The notes: a model not told the origin generated them from the letters alone. A DNA stretch of 64,000 bases from Marichromatium purpuratum 984 (GCF_000224005.2 NZ_CP007031.1:3191001-3255000), one strand, 5' to 3'; counted from the stretch's first letter, positions 8,867-17,632 are shown. Translations and numbers: made by a program.

Positions 8867-9550
8867 ATGAACCGACCAACCACCCCGCCACGCCGCGCCG
8901 CCGGCTTCACCCTGATCGAGCTGTCGATCGCGCTGATCGTGATCGGCATGCTGATCAGCATGGCCAAGGTCGGCGGCGATCTGATGCGCCAGTCGACCTA
9001 TGTCAAGCTGATCAACGACTTCATCTTCATCGGCGGCTGGCACAACGCCTACGGCAGCTACACCGTCGGCCAGGGCCACGTGCTGCTCGACGACCCGGCC
9101 AGCCCCACCGGACTGGTCAACCAGGACGGCGACGCGGTCTGCCGCGAAGACCTGGTCAGCGCCATGCTCGCCGCTGGCGTCAGCCTGCCCTCGGGGCGCG
9201 GGGTCGGCTTCGAGACCCACTACGGCTATCAGGACAGCAACGGCAACCCGCAGGACATGGAGGTGTGTTTCCAGGCCCTCGACTGGGCCGTCCCCGACGG
9301 CGCGATCGGCAGCTATCGCAAGGACACGCACAACGTGATGATCCTGACACGGGTCACCCCCGACCTGGCGCGGATGATCGACGCCCAGAAGGACGGACTG
9401 GTCGATGCCCGCTTCGGCTGCGTACGCGAAGAGCAATACGCCGATCGTGACGACATCACCAGCAGTCGGAGCTGGAGTCTGGACAACAACACGGTCGACG
9501 AGGCGCAGATCGCGACCCTCACCGTCCATGTCTCGATGGACTGCAACTGA
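8867..9550 (+). CDS. Prepilin-like protein 4 (227 aa)
   Basis: This is a pilin-sized product whose leader ends AAG before FTLIE, followed by the hydrophobic helix LSIALIVIGMLISMAKV. The globular part has four Cys residues and a DGDAVC element, but lacks the Gly/Ala-rich segment of the three larger neighbours. It is therefore the most ordinary pseudopilin of the group and could be the main subunit or a core minor pilin. The ATG chosen lies 7 bases after the preceding stop; an in-frame ATG at 8843 would add eight residues and overlap the upstream gene. No convincing ribosome binding site separates the two options. Confidence 0.75.
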   Translation: MNRPTTPPRRAAGFTLIELSIALIVIGMLISMAKVGGDLMRQSTYVKLINDFIFIGGWHNAYGSYTVGQGHVLLDDPASPTGLVNQDGDAVCREDLVSAMLAAGVSLPSGRGVGFETHYGYQDSNGNPQDMEVCFQALDWAVPDGAIGSYRKDTHNVMILTRVTPDLARMIDAQKDGLVDARFGCVREEQYADRDDITSSRSWSLDNNTVDEAQIATLTVHVSMDCN

Positions 9551-9585
9551 CCGCCACCGAACCGCACGAGAGTCGAGCCCGCATC

Positions 9586-11298
9586 ATGTCCGCCGATATC
9601 GCCCCCAGCACTCCGCAAGGCCCCATCCAGCACAAGCGTCCGCTGCTCGGCGAGCAGCTCCTCGCCAGCGGCGCGGTGAACCGCTCGCAGATCATCTACG
9701 CGCTGCAGAAGCAGCGCGTCAGCGGCGAGCCGCTCGGCGCCCTGCTAATCCGGCTCGGACTGGTCACCGAGCAGGAGGTAGCGCGCTGTCTGGCGGTGCA
9801 GTACGACCTGCCCTACTGCCCCTTCGCGCAGTTGCCGCCACCGCACGAGGAGGTCCGCGAGCTGTTCCGTCGCGAACTCTGCATCAACCACGGCATGTGT
9901 CCCATCGACGTGGTCGACGGCGAGCTGCGGGTGGCCATGGGCAACGCCGACCCACAGCGGCTGATGGCGCTGATCGACCGGCGCACCGGGATGCGGGTGC
10001 GGCTGATGCAGACCGAGTTCTCCGCCATACCCAAGCTGATCGCACAGCTCGGCGGGGACGAGTCGAGCGCACTCGAGCGCGCCTTCGTGCAGGAGTACGA
10101 GAAGCTCCGGCTCGATCAGCAGAACACCCTCTCGACCGACACTCTGCTCGCGCGCATCCTCCACTACGCCGTCGCCGAACGCGCCACCGACATCCATATC
10201 CAGCCCGAGTCGCGCTCGATCCACCTCTCCTTCCGCATCGACGGGGTGCTGCTGCCGGTCTACTGCATGGAGCCGGTGCTGGCGCGACTGATCGCCGCGA
10301 TCAAGGTGCGCGCCGGCATGGACATCGCCGACAGCCTGCTGCCACAGGACGGGCGTTTCACCACCACCGTCAACGACGACACCTACGACGTCCGTGTCTC
10401 CACCGCGGTTACCCCGCACGGCGAGAACGTGGTGCTGCGCCTGCTGCCCACCGGGGCCTATATCAGCGGGCTCGACGAACTCGGCTTCCTGCCCGCGCAC
10501 CTGCCGCTGCTCCAGGACCTCTTCGAGCAGCCCCACGGCATCATCCTGATGACCGGTCCCACCGGCTCGGGCAAGACCACCACCCTCTATGCCGGGCTGC
10601 GCGCCCAGGGGCTCACGGGCAAGAACATCATCACCGTCGAGGACCCGATCGAGTACTCCCTGCCCTTCGCCACCCAGACCCAGGTCAACCGCCGCGCCGG
10701 CTACGGCTTCGAGCACGCCATCACCCATTTCCTGCGCCACGACCCGGACATCATGCTGGTCGGCGAGATTCGCGACGGCGAGACTGCCGAGGCGGCGATG
10801 CGCGCAGCCGAGACCGGCCATCTGGTGCTCTCCACCCTGCACGTCAACGGCGTGTTCGCGGTGGTCAACCGACTGCGCACCCTCGGCATCCCCGCCGCGA
10901 CCATCGCCGAGGCACTGATCGGCGTGGTCAACCAACGTCTCGCCCGGCGGCTCTGCGGACACTGTCGCCAGCCCGACCTCGGCGACGACCTCGCCCGCGA
11001 CCTGGCCGAGCGCGGCGAGCCGCTGTATCGCGGCGTCGGCTGTCCACGCTGCCGTCACACCGGCTACCACGGCCGGGTGCTGGTCTATGAACTCTTGCTG
11101 ATCGACGAGACCCTGGCGCACTGGATCGGCGAGGGCGCACCACGCGGCGGCGCGGAGATGCTGGAGCGCCCCGGACGCTATGTGGCGATGCGCGAGGTCG
11201 CGTTGCAGCGACTGCACAGCGGCCAGACCAGCCGCGAGGAGCTGCGCCGACTGTTCGGCCCCCAGTTCATGGAGACACTGCTGCAACCCCAGGGGTGA
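9586..11298 (+). CDS. Filament assembly ATPase (GspE/PilB/MshE family)
   Basis: The 570-residue ATPase has an N-terminal GspE-N type domain (about 20-150) and a RecA-like motor. Walker A is GPTGSGKTTT at about 322-331, the Asp box follows in TVEDPIEY, and Walker B is IMLVGEIRD. A tetracysteine zinc motif (CGHC and CPRC) lies near residues 460-490, typical of GspE, PilB and MshE. It would power pseudopilin polymerisation through the platform protein encoded at 2617. It is the last gene of the MSHA-like operon, 35 bases after the pseudopilin stop. MshE-type is favoured by context, but the motor domain alone does not separate it from PilB. Confidence 0.9.
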   Translation: MSADIAPSTPQGPIQHKRPLLGEQLLASGAVNRSQIIYALQKQRVSGEPLGALLIRLGLVTEQEVARCLAVQYDLPYCPFAQLPPPHEEVRELFRRELCINHGMCPIDVVDGELRVAMGNADPQRLMALIDRRTGMRVRLMQTEFSAIPKLIAQLGGDESSALERAFVQEYEKLRLDQQNTLSTDTLLARILHYAVAERATDIHIQPESRSIHLSFRIDGVLLPVYCMEPVLARLIAAIKVRAGMDIADSLLPQDGRFTTTVNDDTYDVRVSTAVTPHGENVVLRLLPTGAYISGLDELGFLPAHLPLLQDLFEQPHGIILMTGPTGSGKTTTLYAGLRAQGLTGKNIITVEDPIEYSLPFATQTQVNRRAGYGFEHAITHFLRHDPDIMLVGEIRDGETAEAAMRAAETGHLVLSTLHVNGVFAVVNRLRTLGIPAATIAEALIGVVNQRLARRLCGHCRQPDLGDDLARDLAERGEPLYRGVGCPRCRHTGYHGRVLVYELLLIDETLAHWIGEGAPRGGAEMLERPGRYVAMREVALQRLHSGQTSREELRRLFGPQFMETLLQPQG

Positions 11299-11412
11299 GA
11301 CTGGCAACACAATCGTCACGCACGGGTCATCGACAGCGGTCGCGTCGATACGCACGGAGGCGTACCATCGATCGAGTCGCCTTCCCTGACACCATCGTTT
11401 CAGGACGCTGCC

Positions 11413-13389
11413 ATGTACGCCACTCCACAGACCAGCGACGGCTGGATCACCAAGGTCGTCGAGCGCACCGACGAGGGCTTCCTGGTCGAGGCTCGCTTCG
11501 CACTCGGCCCCGAGTTCCGCTCCCGCGTCGCCGAGCGAGAGTCCGAGCTGCTGTTCGCCGCGCGCAGCCGACTGGCGCGCCTGGGGATCAACATCGTCCC
11601 CGCCGCGCCGGCCCCGACCTTCGACCACACCTATTGCGACCTGCGCCTGCAGATCGTCGCCGCCATCGCCTCCTACGGCATCGGCGAGCATCTCGAGCGT
11701 ATCGTCGTCCCCGGACTGCGCGTCGGGCGGCTGGTGTTCTGTCCCGAGGACACCCGGCTCGACTCGACCGAGATCCACCGCCTGATCCGCGACAACGCCA
11801 TCCAGGTGCCCTCGGGCTTCTCGATCGACAGCAACGGCTATCTGATCCTGCGCCCGCAGCGCCAGATCTTCCATTTCGCCCAGCCGCTCGGTATCGAACA
11901 GGTCACCGCCATCGCCACCCATGCCGACGGCAAGGATCTGCTCAACCGACTGCAGGTCCGCGAGCCGGTCGAGCACATCGAGCTGCCCCCGCGCGACGGG
12001 CTGGTCACCGCCTGCTCGATGTTCCTCCACCGTCACTACGTGGTGTTGCGCAACCTCGACGAGGCGCTGGGGCTGCACCTGCAGGCCACGGTGCTCGATC
12101 CGGTCTCGACCCGGGGCACCAACATCTATCTCGAGTTCATCAACCGCTCCGACCAGCTCATCATCAACCCCAGCGTCGCCGCCACCGTCCACGAGGCGAT
12201 CGCGCTCGAACCCCGTCGTCGCTACTGGCACGGCGGCCCCGAGCGCCAGGGCGAACCGGGCAGCCAACCCGACCCGGAGTTCGAGACCCTCAAGGCAGTG
12301 TTCGACCGGCTCGAGAGCGGCGCCAACCACGACCACTACTCCCACCGGATGATGGCGATCAGCCACGCCCCCGCACGACTGCGCGCCGGCGACGCGCCCG
12401 AGCACATCTGGACCCAGCCGCAGACCCCGCCGGATCCGCGGCGCGGCACCGAGCTGGCCGCCGGGCTGGTGGCCGAGGGGTTGCGGCTCGACACCCGCCC
12501 CGAGTGCGGCACCTCGGTGCTCTCCGAACTCCCCGACGGCGCGCGCGCCACCCTGCTGCTCGGCTACTTCCCCAATCTGGTCGAGCACACCGAGATCTGC
12601 GCCGCCGCGCTGCAGCAACGCATCGGCCGGATCATCTTCCGCCGCGCCTCGTTCGAGCACGGTCACTTCCTCTCGGCACGCGATCATGGCCGGCTGGCCG
12701 ACTACGAGGGACTGGGGATCGAGGTGTTCTGGTGCAACGACGCACGGGGGCACGTGGTCAAGCACGTCTTCCGCGGGCTGCGTGGCTACTTCACCGCGCC
12801 GGAGAACGTCTCGCGCTTCCACGACACCCTGGTGTTCGCCATCTACGGCTCGACCAGACCGCTCAACGACCACGGCATCGCCCAGGTCGAGCGCCTGCTC
12901 ACCAACCTGCGCGGACTCTTCGGCAACGACATCAGCATCCTCACCGGCGGCGGCCCCGGGGCCATGCAGCAGGTCACCGACGTGGCCCACGAGATGGGGC
13001 TCATGGTCGGCTCGAGCTTCATCGAGACCATCGATCAGAAGCCCAACGACAGCGCCGACTTCTACCAGACCTTCCAGAGCCGCAGCCGACAGTCGCGCCA
13101 GCGCTGGTTCGAGATCGCCAGCTTCCACATCTTCCTCACCGGCGGCGTCGGCACCCTCGAGGAGATCGGCCTGACCCTCACCGACATGAAGCTCGGGGTG
13201 ATCGAGTCCGGCCCTCTGGTGTTCTTCGACGGCAGCGGCAACGGCTTCTACTGGGAGGGCCTGCAGACCCAGCTCGCGCACATGGCCGACCAGGGCCGGA
13301 TGCCGCACTGGTTGCTCGACGACATCCTCATGACCAGCGACCCCGACGCCGTGCCCAGGTTCTACAAGCAGGCGTTGCGGCTGGGTTGA
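11413..13389 (+). CDS. LOG-family Rossmann protein with large unrecognised N-terminal region
   Basis: The 658-residue protein has two parts. From about residue 475 to the end it looks like the LOG/lysine-decarboxylase-like fold: AIYGSTRP, then TGGGPGAMQ, then GGVGTLEEIG. Family members are nucleotide-monophosphate nucleosidases that bind the phosphate with the signature PGGxGTxxE; here the first residue is Thr instead of Pro. Residues 1-470 match nothing I recognise and show no signal peptide or membrane helix, so the protein is probably cytosolic. The ATG follows a modest CAGGA ribosome site, 114 bases after the ATPase gene. E. coli PpnN is a shorter relative; equivalence is not claimed. Confidence 0.6.
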   Translation: MYATPQTSDGWITKVVERTDEGFLVEARFALGPEFRSRVAERESELLFAARSRLARLGINIVPAAPAPTFDHTYCDLRLQIVAAIASYGIGEHLERIVVPGLRVGRLVFCPEDTRLDSTEIHRLIRDNAIQVPSGFSIDSNGYLILRPQRQIFHFAQPLGIEQVTAIATHADGKDLLNRLQVREPVEHIELPPRDGLVTACSMFLHRHYVVLRNLDEALGLHLQATVLDPVSTRGTNIYLEFINRSDQLIINPSVAATVHEAIALEPRRRYWHGGPERQGEPGSQPDPEFETLKAVFDRLESGANHDHYSHRMMAISHAPARLRAGDAPEHIWTQPQTPPDPRRGTELAAGLVAEGLRLDTRPECGTSVLSELPDGARATLLLGYFPNLVEHTEICAAALQQRIGRIIFRRASFEHGHFLSARDHGRLADYEGLGIEVFWCNDARGHVVKHVFRGLRGYFTAPENVSRFHDTLVFAIYGSTRPLNDHGIAQVERLLTNLRGLFGNDISILTGGGPGAMQQVTDVAHEMGLMVGSSFIETIDQKPNDSADFYQTFQSRSRQSRQRWFEIASFHIFLTGGVGTLEEIGLTLTDMKLGVIESGPLVFFDGSGNGFYWEGLQTQLAHMADQGRMPHWLLDDILMTSDPDAVPRFYKQALRLG

Positions 13390-13482
13390 GAAGAGGGGGA
13401 TCAGCGATCAGCTTCCAGCGGTCAGCCTCCAGTGGGGAAAGGTCGGCCTTCACTCATCGCTGCGGCTGAATGCACACGCCCG
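13390..13482. other. Intergenic region with inverted heptamers facing array 1
   Basis: Between the LOG-family stop and array 1 there is a short run in the opposite orientation (CAGCTTC, CAGCGGT, CAGCCTC, CAGTGGG, from about 13408). These are 7-bp units related to the reverse complement of the array that follows, so the region could fold back on itself. No gene or convincing promoter was seen here. Confidence 0.5.
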
Positions 13483-13657
13483 CTGGTGGTTGGTGACTGG
13501 CGGCTGGTGACTGGTGGTTGGTGACTGGTGGTTGGTGACTGGTGGCTGGTGACTGGCGGCTGACGGCTGGTGGCTGGCGGCTGGCGGCTGGTAGCTGGTG
13601 ACTGGCAGCTGGTGACTGGCGGCTGGCGGCTGGCGGCTGGCGGCTGGCGGCTGGCGG
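13483..13657 (+). repeat. Heptanucleotide tandem array 1 (25 units, CTGGYRR)
   Basis: Twenty-five contiguous 7-bp units run without a phase break. Most read CTGGCGG, CTGGTGA or CTGGTGG, with TTGGTGA, CTGGTAG, CTGGCAG and CTGACGG variants, and the last six are identical CTGGCGG. The array is intergenic, between the LOG-family gene and zapD. On the minus strand it produces long Gln/Pro/Ser/Ala frames that are artefacts of the repeat. Four further arrays of the same unit family occur in this window. They resemble the short tandemly repeated repetitive sequences known from cyanobacteria in unit length. Confidence 0.9.
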
Positions 13658-13813
13658 CCATAGCCCGATCACCCGTGACTTCTGTGAACAAAAGCCGCAC
13701 AATCGAGCGAGGGGCCGACGCCCGTCGGGCGTCGGCGGTCAATGTCAGCCGGGGGCCGCGCACCGCGCCCGCCACCGAGAGCCAAGGGTCGAATTGATCC
13801 CGAGACATCCGCC

Positions 13814-14581
13814 GTGCCGACAGTCCTGACCTTCGAACATCCGCTCAACGAGCGCACCCGGACCTTCCTCCGGCTCGAACACCTGTTCGAGCGCTTCGAT
13901 CACTTCGCGCCCCAGCCCGAGGATTGGGCGACGCGCGCCGCACTCGAGAGCCTGATCGAGATCGTTGCCATCACCGCCCGCGCCGATGTGCGCAACGAAC
14001 TGCTCAAGGAACTCGAACGCACGCTCGAGACCCTGCGCCGCATCGCCTCGCGGCCCGGCGTCGACCCCGGCGCCCTGGAGCGCGTGCTCAGCGACCTGGA
14101 GCGCTCGCGTAACACCATCCTCGCCATCGACGGCCCCATCGGTCAGATCGCCCGCGAGGACGACTTCCTCAAGGGTGTCGCCCAGCGCAACAGCATCCCC
14201 GGCGGCAGCTGCAGCTTCGACCTGCCACAGCTCCACCACTGGCTGCTGCAACCGCCCGAACAACGCCAGCAGCGTCTGGCCGACTGGCTCGTGGACCTGC
14301 GCCCGGCCCATCAGGCGATCGCGCTGACACTCTCGCTGGTACGCGCCAGCGCCCCGCCGCGCCAGGCCATGGCCGAGGCCGGGTTCTATCAGGAGGCACT
14401 CGAGAGCCAGGTGCCACCGCAACTGGTGCGCATCGGCGTCGATGCCAGCAGCGGGCTCTACCCCGAGGTCAGCGGTCATAAGAACCGCTTCAGCATCCGC
14501 TTCATGACCATCGAGAGCGAGGAGCGCCCGGCCCAGACCAGCGACGACATTCCCTTCCGACTGACCTGCTGTCTTTTCTGA
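13814..14581 (+). CDS. zapD: Cell division protein ZapD (DUF1342)
   Basis: The 255-residue product matches ZapD in length (E. coli 247) and in sequence pattern, from FEHPLNERTRTFLRLEHLF through the central SIPGGSCSFDLPQLHHWL to the end DIPFRLTCCLF. ZapD is a cytosolic FtsZ-binding protein that bundles FtsZ filaments at the division ring. GTG at 13814 is chosen because it gives the conserved N-terminus; earlier codons run into repeat-derived sequence. yacG follows after 3 bases, the usual arrangement. In many gammaproteobacteria these two genes lie after pilB-pilC-pilD-coaE; here coaE and a prepilin peptidase gene are absent from this position. Confidence 0.93.
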   Translation: MPTVLTFEHPLNERTRTFLRLEHLFERFDHFAPQPEDWATRAALESLIEIVAITARADVRNELLKELERTLETLRRIASRPGVDPGALERVLSDLERSRNTILAIDGPIGQIAREDDFLKGVAQRNSIPGGSCSFDLPQLHHWLLQPPEQRQQRLADWLVDLRPAHQAIALTLSLVRASAPPRQAMAEAGFYQEALESQVPPQLVRIGVDASSGLYPEVSGHKNRFSIRFMTIESEERPAQTSDDIPFRLTCCLF

Positions 14582-14584
14582 TCC

Positions 14585-14773
14585 ATGTCCATCACCGTCC
14601 CCTGCCCGACCTGCGCCACCCCCGTCGAATGGAGCGAGCAATCGCCCTGGCGTCCTTTCTGCAGCGAACGCTGCCGCCTCATCGACCTCGGCGAGTGGTT
14701 CAACGAGAACCACCGCATCAGCGAACCGATCGACCCCGAGACCCCGCCCCAGCAGACATCGCCGGAGCATTGA
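14585..14773 (+). CDS. yacG: DNA gyrase inhibitor YacG (zinc-binding)
   Basis: This 62-residue protein carries the YacG zinc site: a CPTC pair near the N-terminus, then FCSERCR about 15 residues later, followed by [14 protein letters not shown]. YacG binds GyrB and inhibits gyrase. The start ATG is 3 bases after the zapD stop, so the two form an operon. The C-terminal tail is short and Pro/Gln-rich, as usual. A heptamer array begins 10 bases after the stop codon. Confidence 0.93.
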   Translation: MSITVPCPTCATPVEWSEQSPWRPFCSERCRLIDLGEWFNENHRISEPIDPETPPQQTSPEH

Positions 14774-14782
14774 GTCGGCCCA

Positions 14783-14845
14783 GGCCAGCGGCCAGCGGCC
14801 AGCGGCCAGCGGCCAGCGGCCAGCGGCCAGCGGCCAGCGGCCAGC
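14783..14845 (+). repeat. Heptanucleotide tandem array 2 (9 x GGCCAGC)
   Basis: Nine perfect 7-bp copies of GGCCAGC lie directly downstream of yacG. Read on the other strand the unit is GCTGGCC, a one-base variant of the CTGGCGG unit of array 1. The complete identity of the copies suggests recent expansion by slippage. Confidence 0.92.
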
Positions 14846-14851
14846 GGGATT

Positions 14852-15427
14852 GAACCGCTAAGATCGCCAAGGTCGCAAAGACACTGACCGACCTTCAGCG
14901 AGCAGCCTGAAGTCTGGGTTTGCAGTCAACTGCGGCGGCACAAGACGATCCAGCCTCCTCACTAGGAGGCTGGCAGCTGGAAGCCCTTCTTCTCTTCGCA
15001 CCCTTTGCGGCTTTGCGGTTCAATCCGCTGGCGGCTGGTCGCTGGAAGCTGACTCGAACCGCGAAGACACCAAGGACGCAAAGACAGTGACCGGTCTTCA
15101 GCAAGCGGCCTTCAAAGTGGGTTTGCAGTCAACCGCGGCGATACAAGACGATCCAGCCTCCTCACTGGAGGCTGGCAGCTGGAAGCCCTTCTTCTCTTCG
15201 CGCCCTTTGCGGCTTTGCGGTTCAATCCGCTGGCGGCTGGTCGCTGGAAGCTGACTCGAACCGCTAAGATCGCCAAGGTCGCAAAGACAGTGACCGACCT
15301 TCAGCGAGCAGCCTGAAGTCTGGGTTTGCAGTCAACTGCGGCGGCACAAGACGACCCAGCCTCCTCACTAGGAGGCTGGCAGCTGGAAGCCCTTCTTCTC
15401 TTCGCACCCTTTGCGGCTTTGCGGTTC
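14852..15427. repeat. Three tandem copies of a ~170 bp inverted-repeat element
   Basis: Three copies occupy 14852-15021, 15056-15223 and 15258-15427, with start-to-start distances of 204 and 202 bp. Each begins GAACCGC followed by AAG-rich sequence ending CGCAAAGAC, and ends CTTTGCGGCTTTGCGGTTC, so the ends are imperfect inverted repeats. The interior holds a strong hairpin with CCAGCCTCCT and AGGAGGCTGG arms around 14950-14975 (10-bp stem in the first and third copies, 9 in the second). The first and third copies are nearly identical and the second is more diverged. Short CTGG-type heptamers fill the ~34 bp linkers. No coding potential is visible. The look is that of a MITE-like or REP-like non-coding repeat. 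Confidence 0.85.
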
Positions 15428-15433
15428 AATCCG

Positions 15434-15461
15434 CTGGTGGCTGGCGGCTGGCGGCTGAAAG
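15434..15461 (+). repeat. Heptanucleotide array 3 (4 units) abutting a stop codon
   Basis: The units CTGGTGG, CTGGCGG, CTGGCGG and CTGAAAG run directly into the stop codon of the Nudix/ThiE-like gene on the other strand. The closing CTGAAAG variant recurs at the end of array 5, next to the rsmI stop codon. Confidence 0.75.
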
Positions 15462-16445
15462 CTAGTCGCCGGGCCACAGCCCGCGGATGGCGGCGATGCC
15501 CTGGGCGCCGAGGTCCCAGGCGGTGTCGAGGTCGGCGCGGGTCATGCCGCCGAGGGCGTAGACCGGAACATTGGCGGTGGCGGCGATGGCGGCGAAACGC
15601 GACCAGCCGAGGGCCGGGGCGCCGGGGTGAGTGGCGGTCGTCTTGACCGGCGAGAGCAACGCGTAGTCGAGTCCGAGGGTGGCGATGCGATCGAGTTCGG
15701 CGACATCGTGACAGGCGGCGCCAACCAGCTCGCCGGGCGCGCCGGGACGCGCGCCCAGCCGCGCGAGCAGGCTCGAGCCCAGATGCAGCCCGTGACGCGA
15801 CACTCCGACGACCTCCTCCGGCGCACGATTGAGCAGCAGCTTGGCGCCGTGACGCTCGCAGCGCTCGAACGCCTGCTCGGCCAGCGCGCGATAGTCGGCG
15901 GCGCCGAGTGCGTGCGCGCGCAGCTGCACCAGTCGCACCCCACCCTCCAAGGCGCGCTCGAGCCGGCGCAGGAACTGCTCAGCGTGCTCGGGGTCGGCCC
16001 CGGTGATCAGCATCAGCGGGGGCAGACGCAGCGCGGTGATGATCGGCCGATCGGCGGCGGGGAAGTCGTCGGGGTTCATTGCCTCGGGGTGTACCCAGTC
16101 GAGCGGCTGGCCCTCGCGACCCTCTGGCACGCCGACATAGCGCTCGACCCGGTGGACGTCGAGCAGCACCCGTCGATCACCGTAGTGATGACGCACTCGG
16201 ATCAGCGGCCGGCTGCGCTCGACACGGATACCGAGTTCCTCGTCGAGTTCACGGGCGAGCCCGGCGACTGGCGACTCACCCGTCTCGAGCTTGCCGCCGG
16301 GGAACTCCCACAGCCCGCCCTGGTGCACACCCTCAGGACGGCGGGCAATGAGGATCCGGCCCTCGTGGTCGGCGATGGCGCCGACCATGACATGGATCTC
16401 GGCGGGATCGCGATCAGCTGCGGTATTCGGCGTTGATGCGGACAT
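15462..16445 (-). CDS. Nudix (MutT-like) hydrolase fused to ThiE-like domain
   Basis: The 327-residue protein has an N-terminal Nudix domain with the box [22 protein letters not shown], split here as GGKLETGES then RELDEELGI, at about residues 50-75. From about residue 145 it continues into a TIM-barrel region resembling thiamine phosphate synthase ([28 protein letters not shown]). This MutT/ThiE-like fusion is found in many gammaproteobacteria, where it is thought to clean oxidised nucleotides such as 8-oxo-dGTP; the role of the second domain is unclear. The ATG at 16445 lies within the 3' end of argJ, giving a 32-base overlap and probable coupling. Confidence 0.85.
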   Translation of the reverse strand: MSASTPNTAADRDPAEIHVMVGAIADHEGRILIARRPEGVHQGGLWEFPGGKLETGESPVAGLARELDEELGIRVERSRPLIRVRHHYGDRRVLLDVHRVERYVGVPEGREGQPLDWVHPEAMNPDDFPAADRPIITALRLPPLMLITGADPEHAEQFLRRLERALEGGVRLVQLRAHALGAADYRALAEQAFERCERHGAKLLLNRAPEEVVGVSRHGLHLGSSLLARLGARPGAPGELVGAACHDVAELDRIATLGLDYALLSPVKTTATHPGAPALGWSRFAAIAATANVPVYALGGMTRADLDTAWDLGAQGIAAIRGLWPGD

Positions 16446-17628
16446 AGTCGTAGGACAGATCGCAGGTGAGCACCTGGGCCTCGGCCTCACCGCGACCGAG
16501 ATCGACACGGATGAGGATCTCGGACTCGGCCATCACCGCGGCGCCGGCGGCCTCTTCGTAGTCGGCGGCACGCCCGCCGTCACGCACGATAGCCACGTCG
16601 CCGAGCCACACCTGCACCCGGTCGATGTCGAGCGATTCGACCCCGGCGCGACCGATCGCCGCAAGGATCCGGCCCCAGTTGGGATCGGAGGCGAAGAGCG
16701 CGGTCTTGACCAGCGGCGAGTGGGCGATGGTATAGCCGACCCGACGCGCCTCGTGCCAGTCGCGCGCGCCCTCGACGGCGATGGTGACCAGCTTGGTCGC
16801 ACCCTCGCCGTCCTTGACGATGGCCCGCGCCAACTCGGTGCAGAGTGACTCCAGCGCCTCCTGCAGGGCCGTCGCGTCAGCGCTCGCCGGATCGCTGACC
16901 GGCGCGTTGCCGAGCGCGCCGGTGGCGGCGAGCACGCAGGCGTCGTTGGTCGAGGTGTCGCCGTCGACGCTGACGGCGTTGAAGGAGCGGTCACTGGCCG
17001 TCTGCAACGCCTGCTGCAGCACCTCGGGGGCGACGGCGGCGTCGGTGGCGACGAAGGCGAGCATGGTCGCCATGTCGGGACAGATCATCCCCGAACCCTT
17101 GGCCATCCCGGTGAGGGTCGCGGTCTGTCCGCCGCACTGGAAGCGGCGCGAGGCGAGCTTGGGGAAGGTGTCGGTGGTCATGATCGCGCGCGCCGCCGCC
17201 GGCCAGGCGTCGGCGGCAAGCCCCGGCAACAGCCCCGGCAGCGCGGTGCTGAAGCGCTCGACCGGCAGGTGCTCGCCGATCACCCCGGTGGAGAAGGGCA
17301 GCACCTGCTCCGAAGCACAGCCGACCAGCCCGGCCAGCGCGCCGCAGCTCGCCTGCGCCGCCTCCAGCCCCTGTCGACCGGTGCCGGCGTTGGCGTTGCC
17401 GGCGTTGATCAGCAGATAGCGCGGCGCGGCGCTCGCGAGATGGCGGCGCGCCAGGGTCACCGGCGCGGCACAGAAGGCGTTGCGGGTGAACACCGCGGCG
17501 CAGGTCGCGCCCTCGGCCAGCTCCATCACCACCAGGTCGTCACGCCCCTGGTAGCGAATGCCGGCGGCGGTGGCCCCGAGCCGGATGCCGGGAACCGGGA
17601 GGAAGTCGATCGCGTCGCTGGTGTTCAT
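16414..17628 (-). CDS. argJ: Bifunctional glutamate N-acetyltransferase / amino-acid acetyltransferase ArgJ
   Basis: The 404-residue protein has the ArgJ hallmarks: NAGNANAGTG, the segment [12 protein letters not shown], and the self-cleavage site ATMLAF, where Thr becomes the N-terminal nucleophile of the beta chain. ArgJ moves an acetyl group from N-acetylornithine to glutamate in the cyclic arginine pathway. It lies 4 bases downstream of secA and overlaps the Nudix gene. The secA-argJ-mutT order is common in gammaproteobacteria. Start ATG at 17628 gives a normal N-terminus ([11 protein letters not shown]). Confidence 0.95.
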   Translation of the reverse strand: MNTSDAIDFLPVPGIRLGATAAGIRYQGRDDLVVMELAEGATCAAVFTRNAFCAAPVTLARRHLASAAPRYLLINAGNANAGTGRQGLEAAQASCGALAGLVGCASEQVLPFSTGVIGEHLPVERFSTALPGLLPGLAADAWPAAARAIMTTDTFPKLASRRFQCGGQTATLTGMAKGSGMICPDMATMLAFVATDAAVAPEVLQQALQTASDRSFNAVSVDGDTSTNDACVLAATGALGNAPVSDPASADATALQEALESLCTELARAIVKDGEGATKLVTIAVEGARDWHEARRVGYTIAHSPLVKTALFASDPNWGRILAAIGRAGVESLDIDRVQVWLGDVAIVRDGGRAADYEEAAGAAVMAESEILIRVDLGRGEAEAQVLTCDLSYDYVRINAEYRS

Positions 17629-17632
17629 GGTC

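Noticed and set aside
9745-13308. A 1187-codon open frame on the minus strand
   Set aside because: It lies opposite the filament ATPase and the LOG-family gene, has no family resemblance, and reflects the GC-rich codon pattern of the real genes.
13422-13808. Minus-strand frames encoding Gln/Pro/Ser/Ala repeats
   Set aside because: They are translations of the 7-bp repeat array; the repeat has no start signal or conserved protein.
13483-15427. Possible CRISPR array
   Set aside because: The 7-bp units have no spacers, and the ~170 bp repeats are far longer than CRISPR repeats and separated by repetitive linkers; no cas genes are present.
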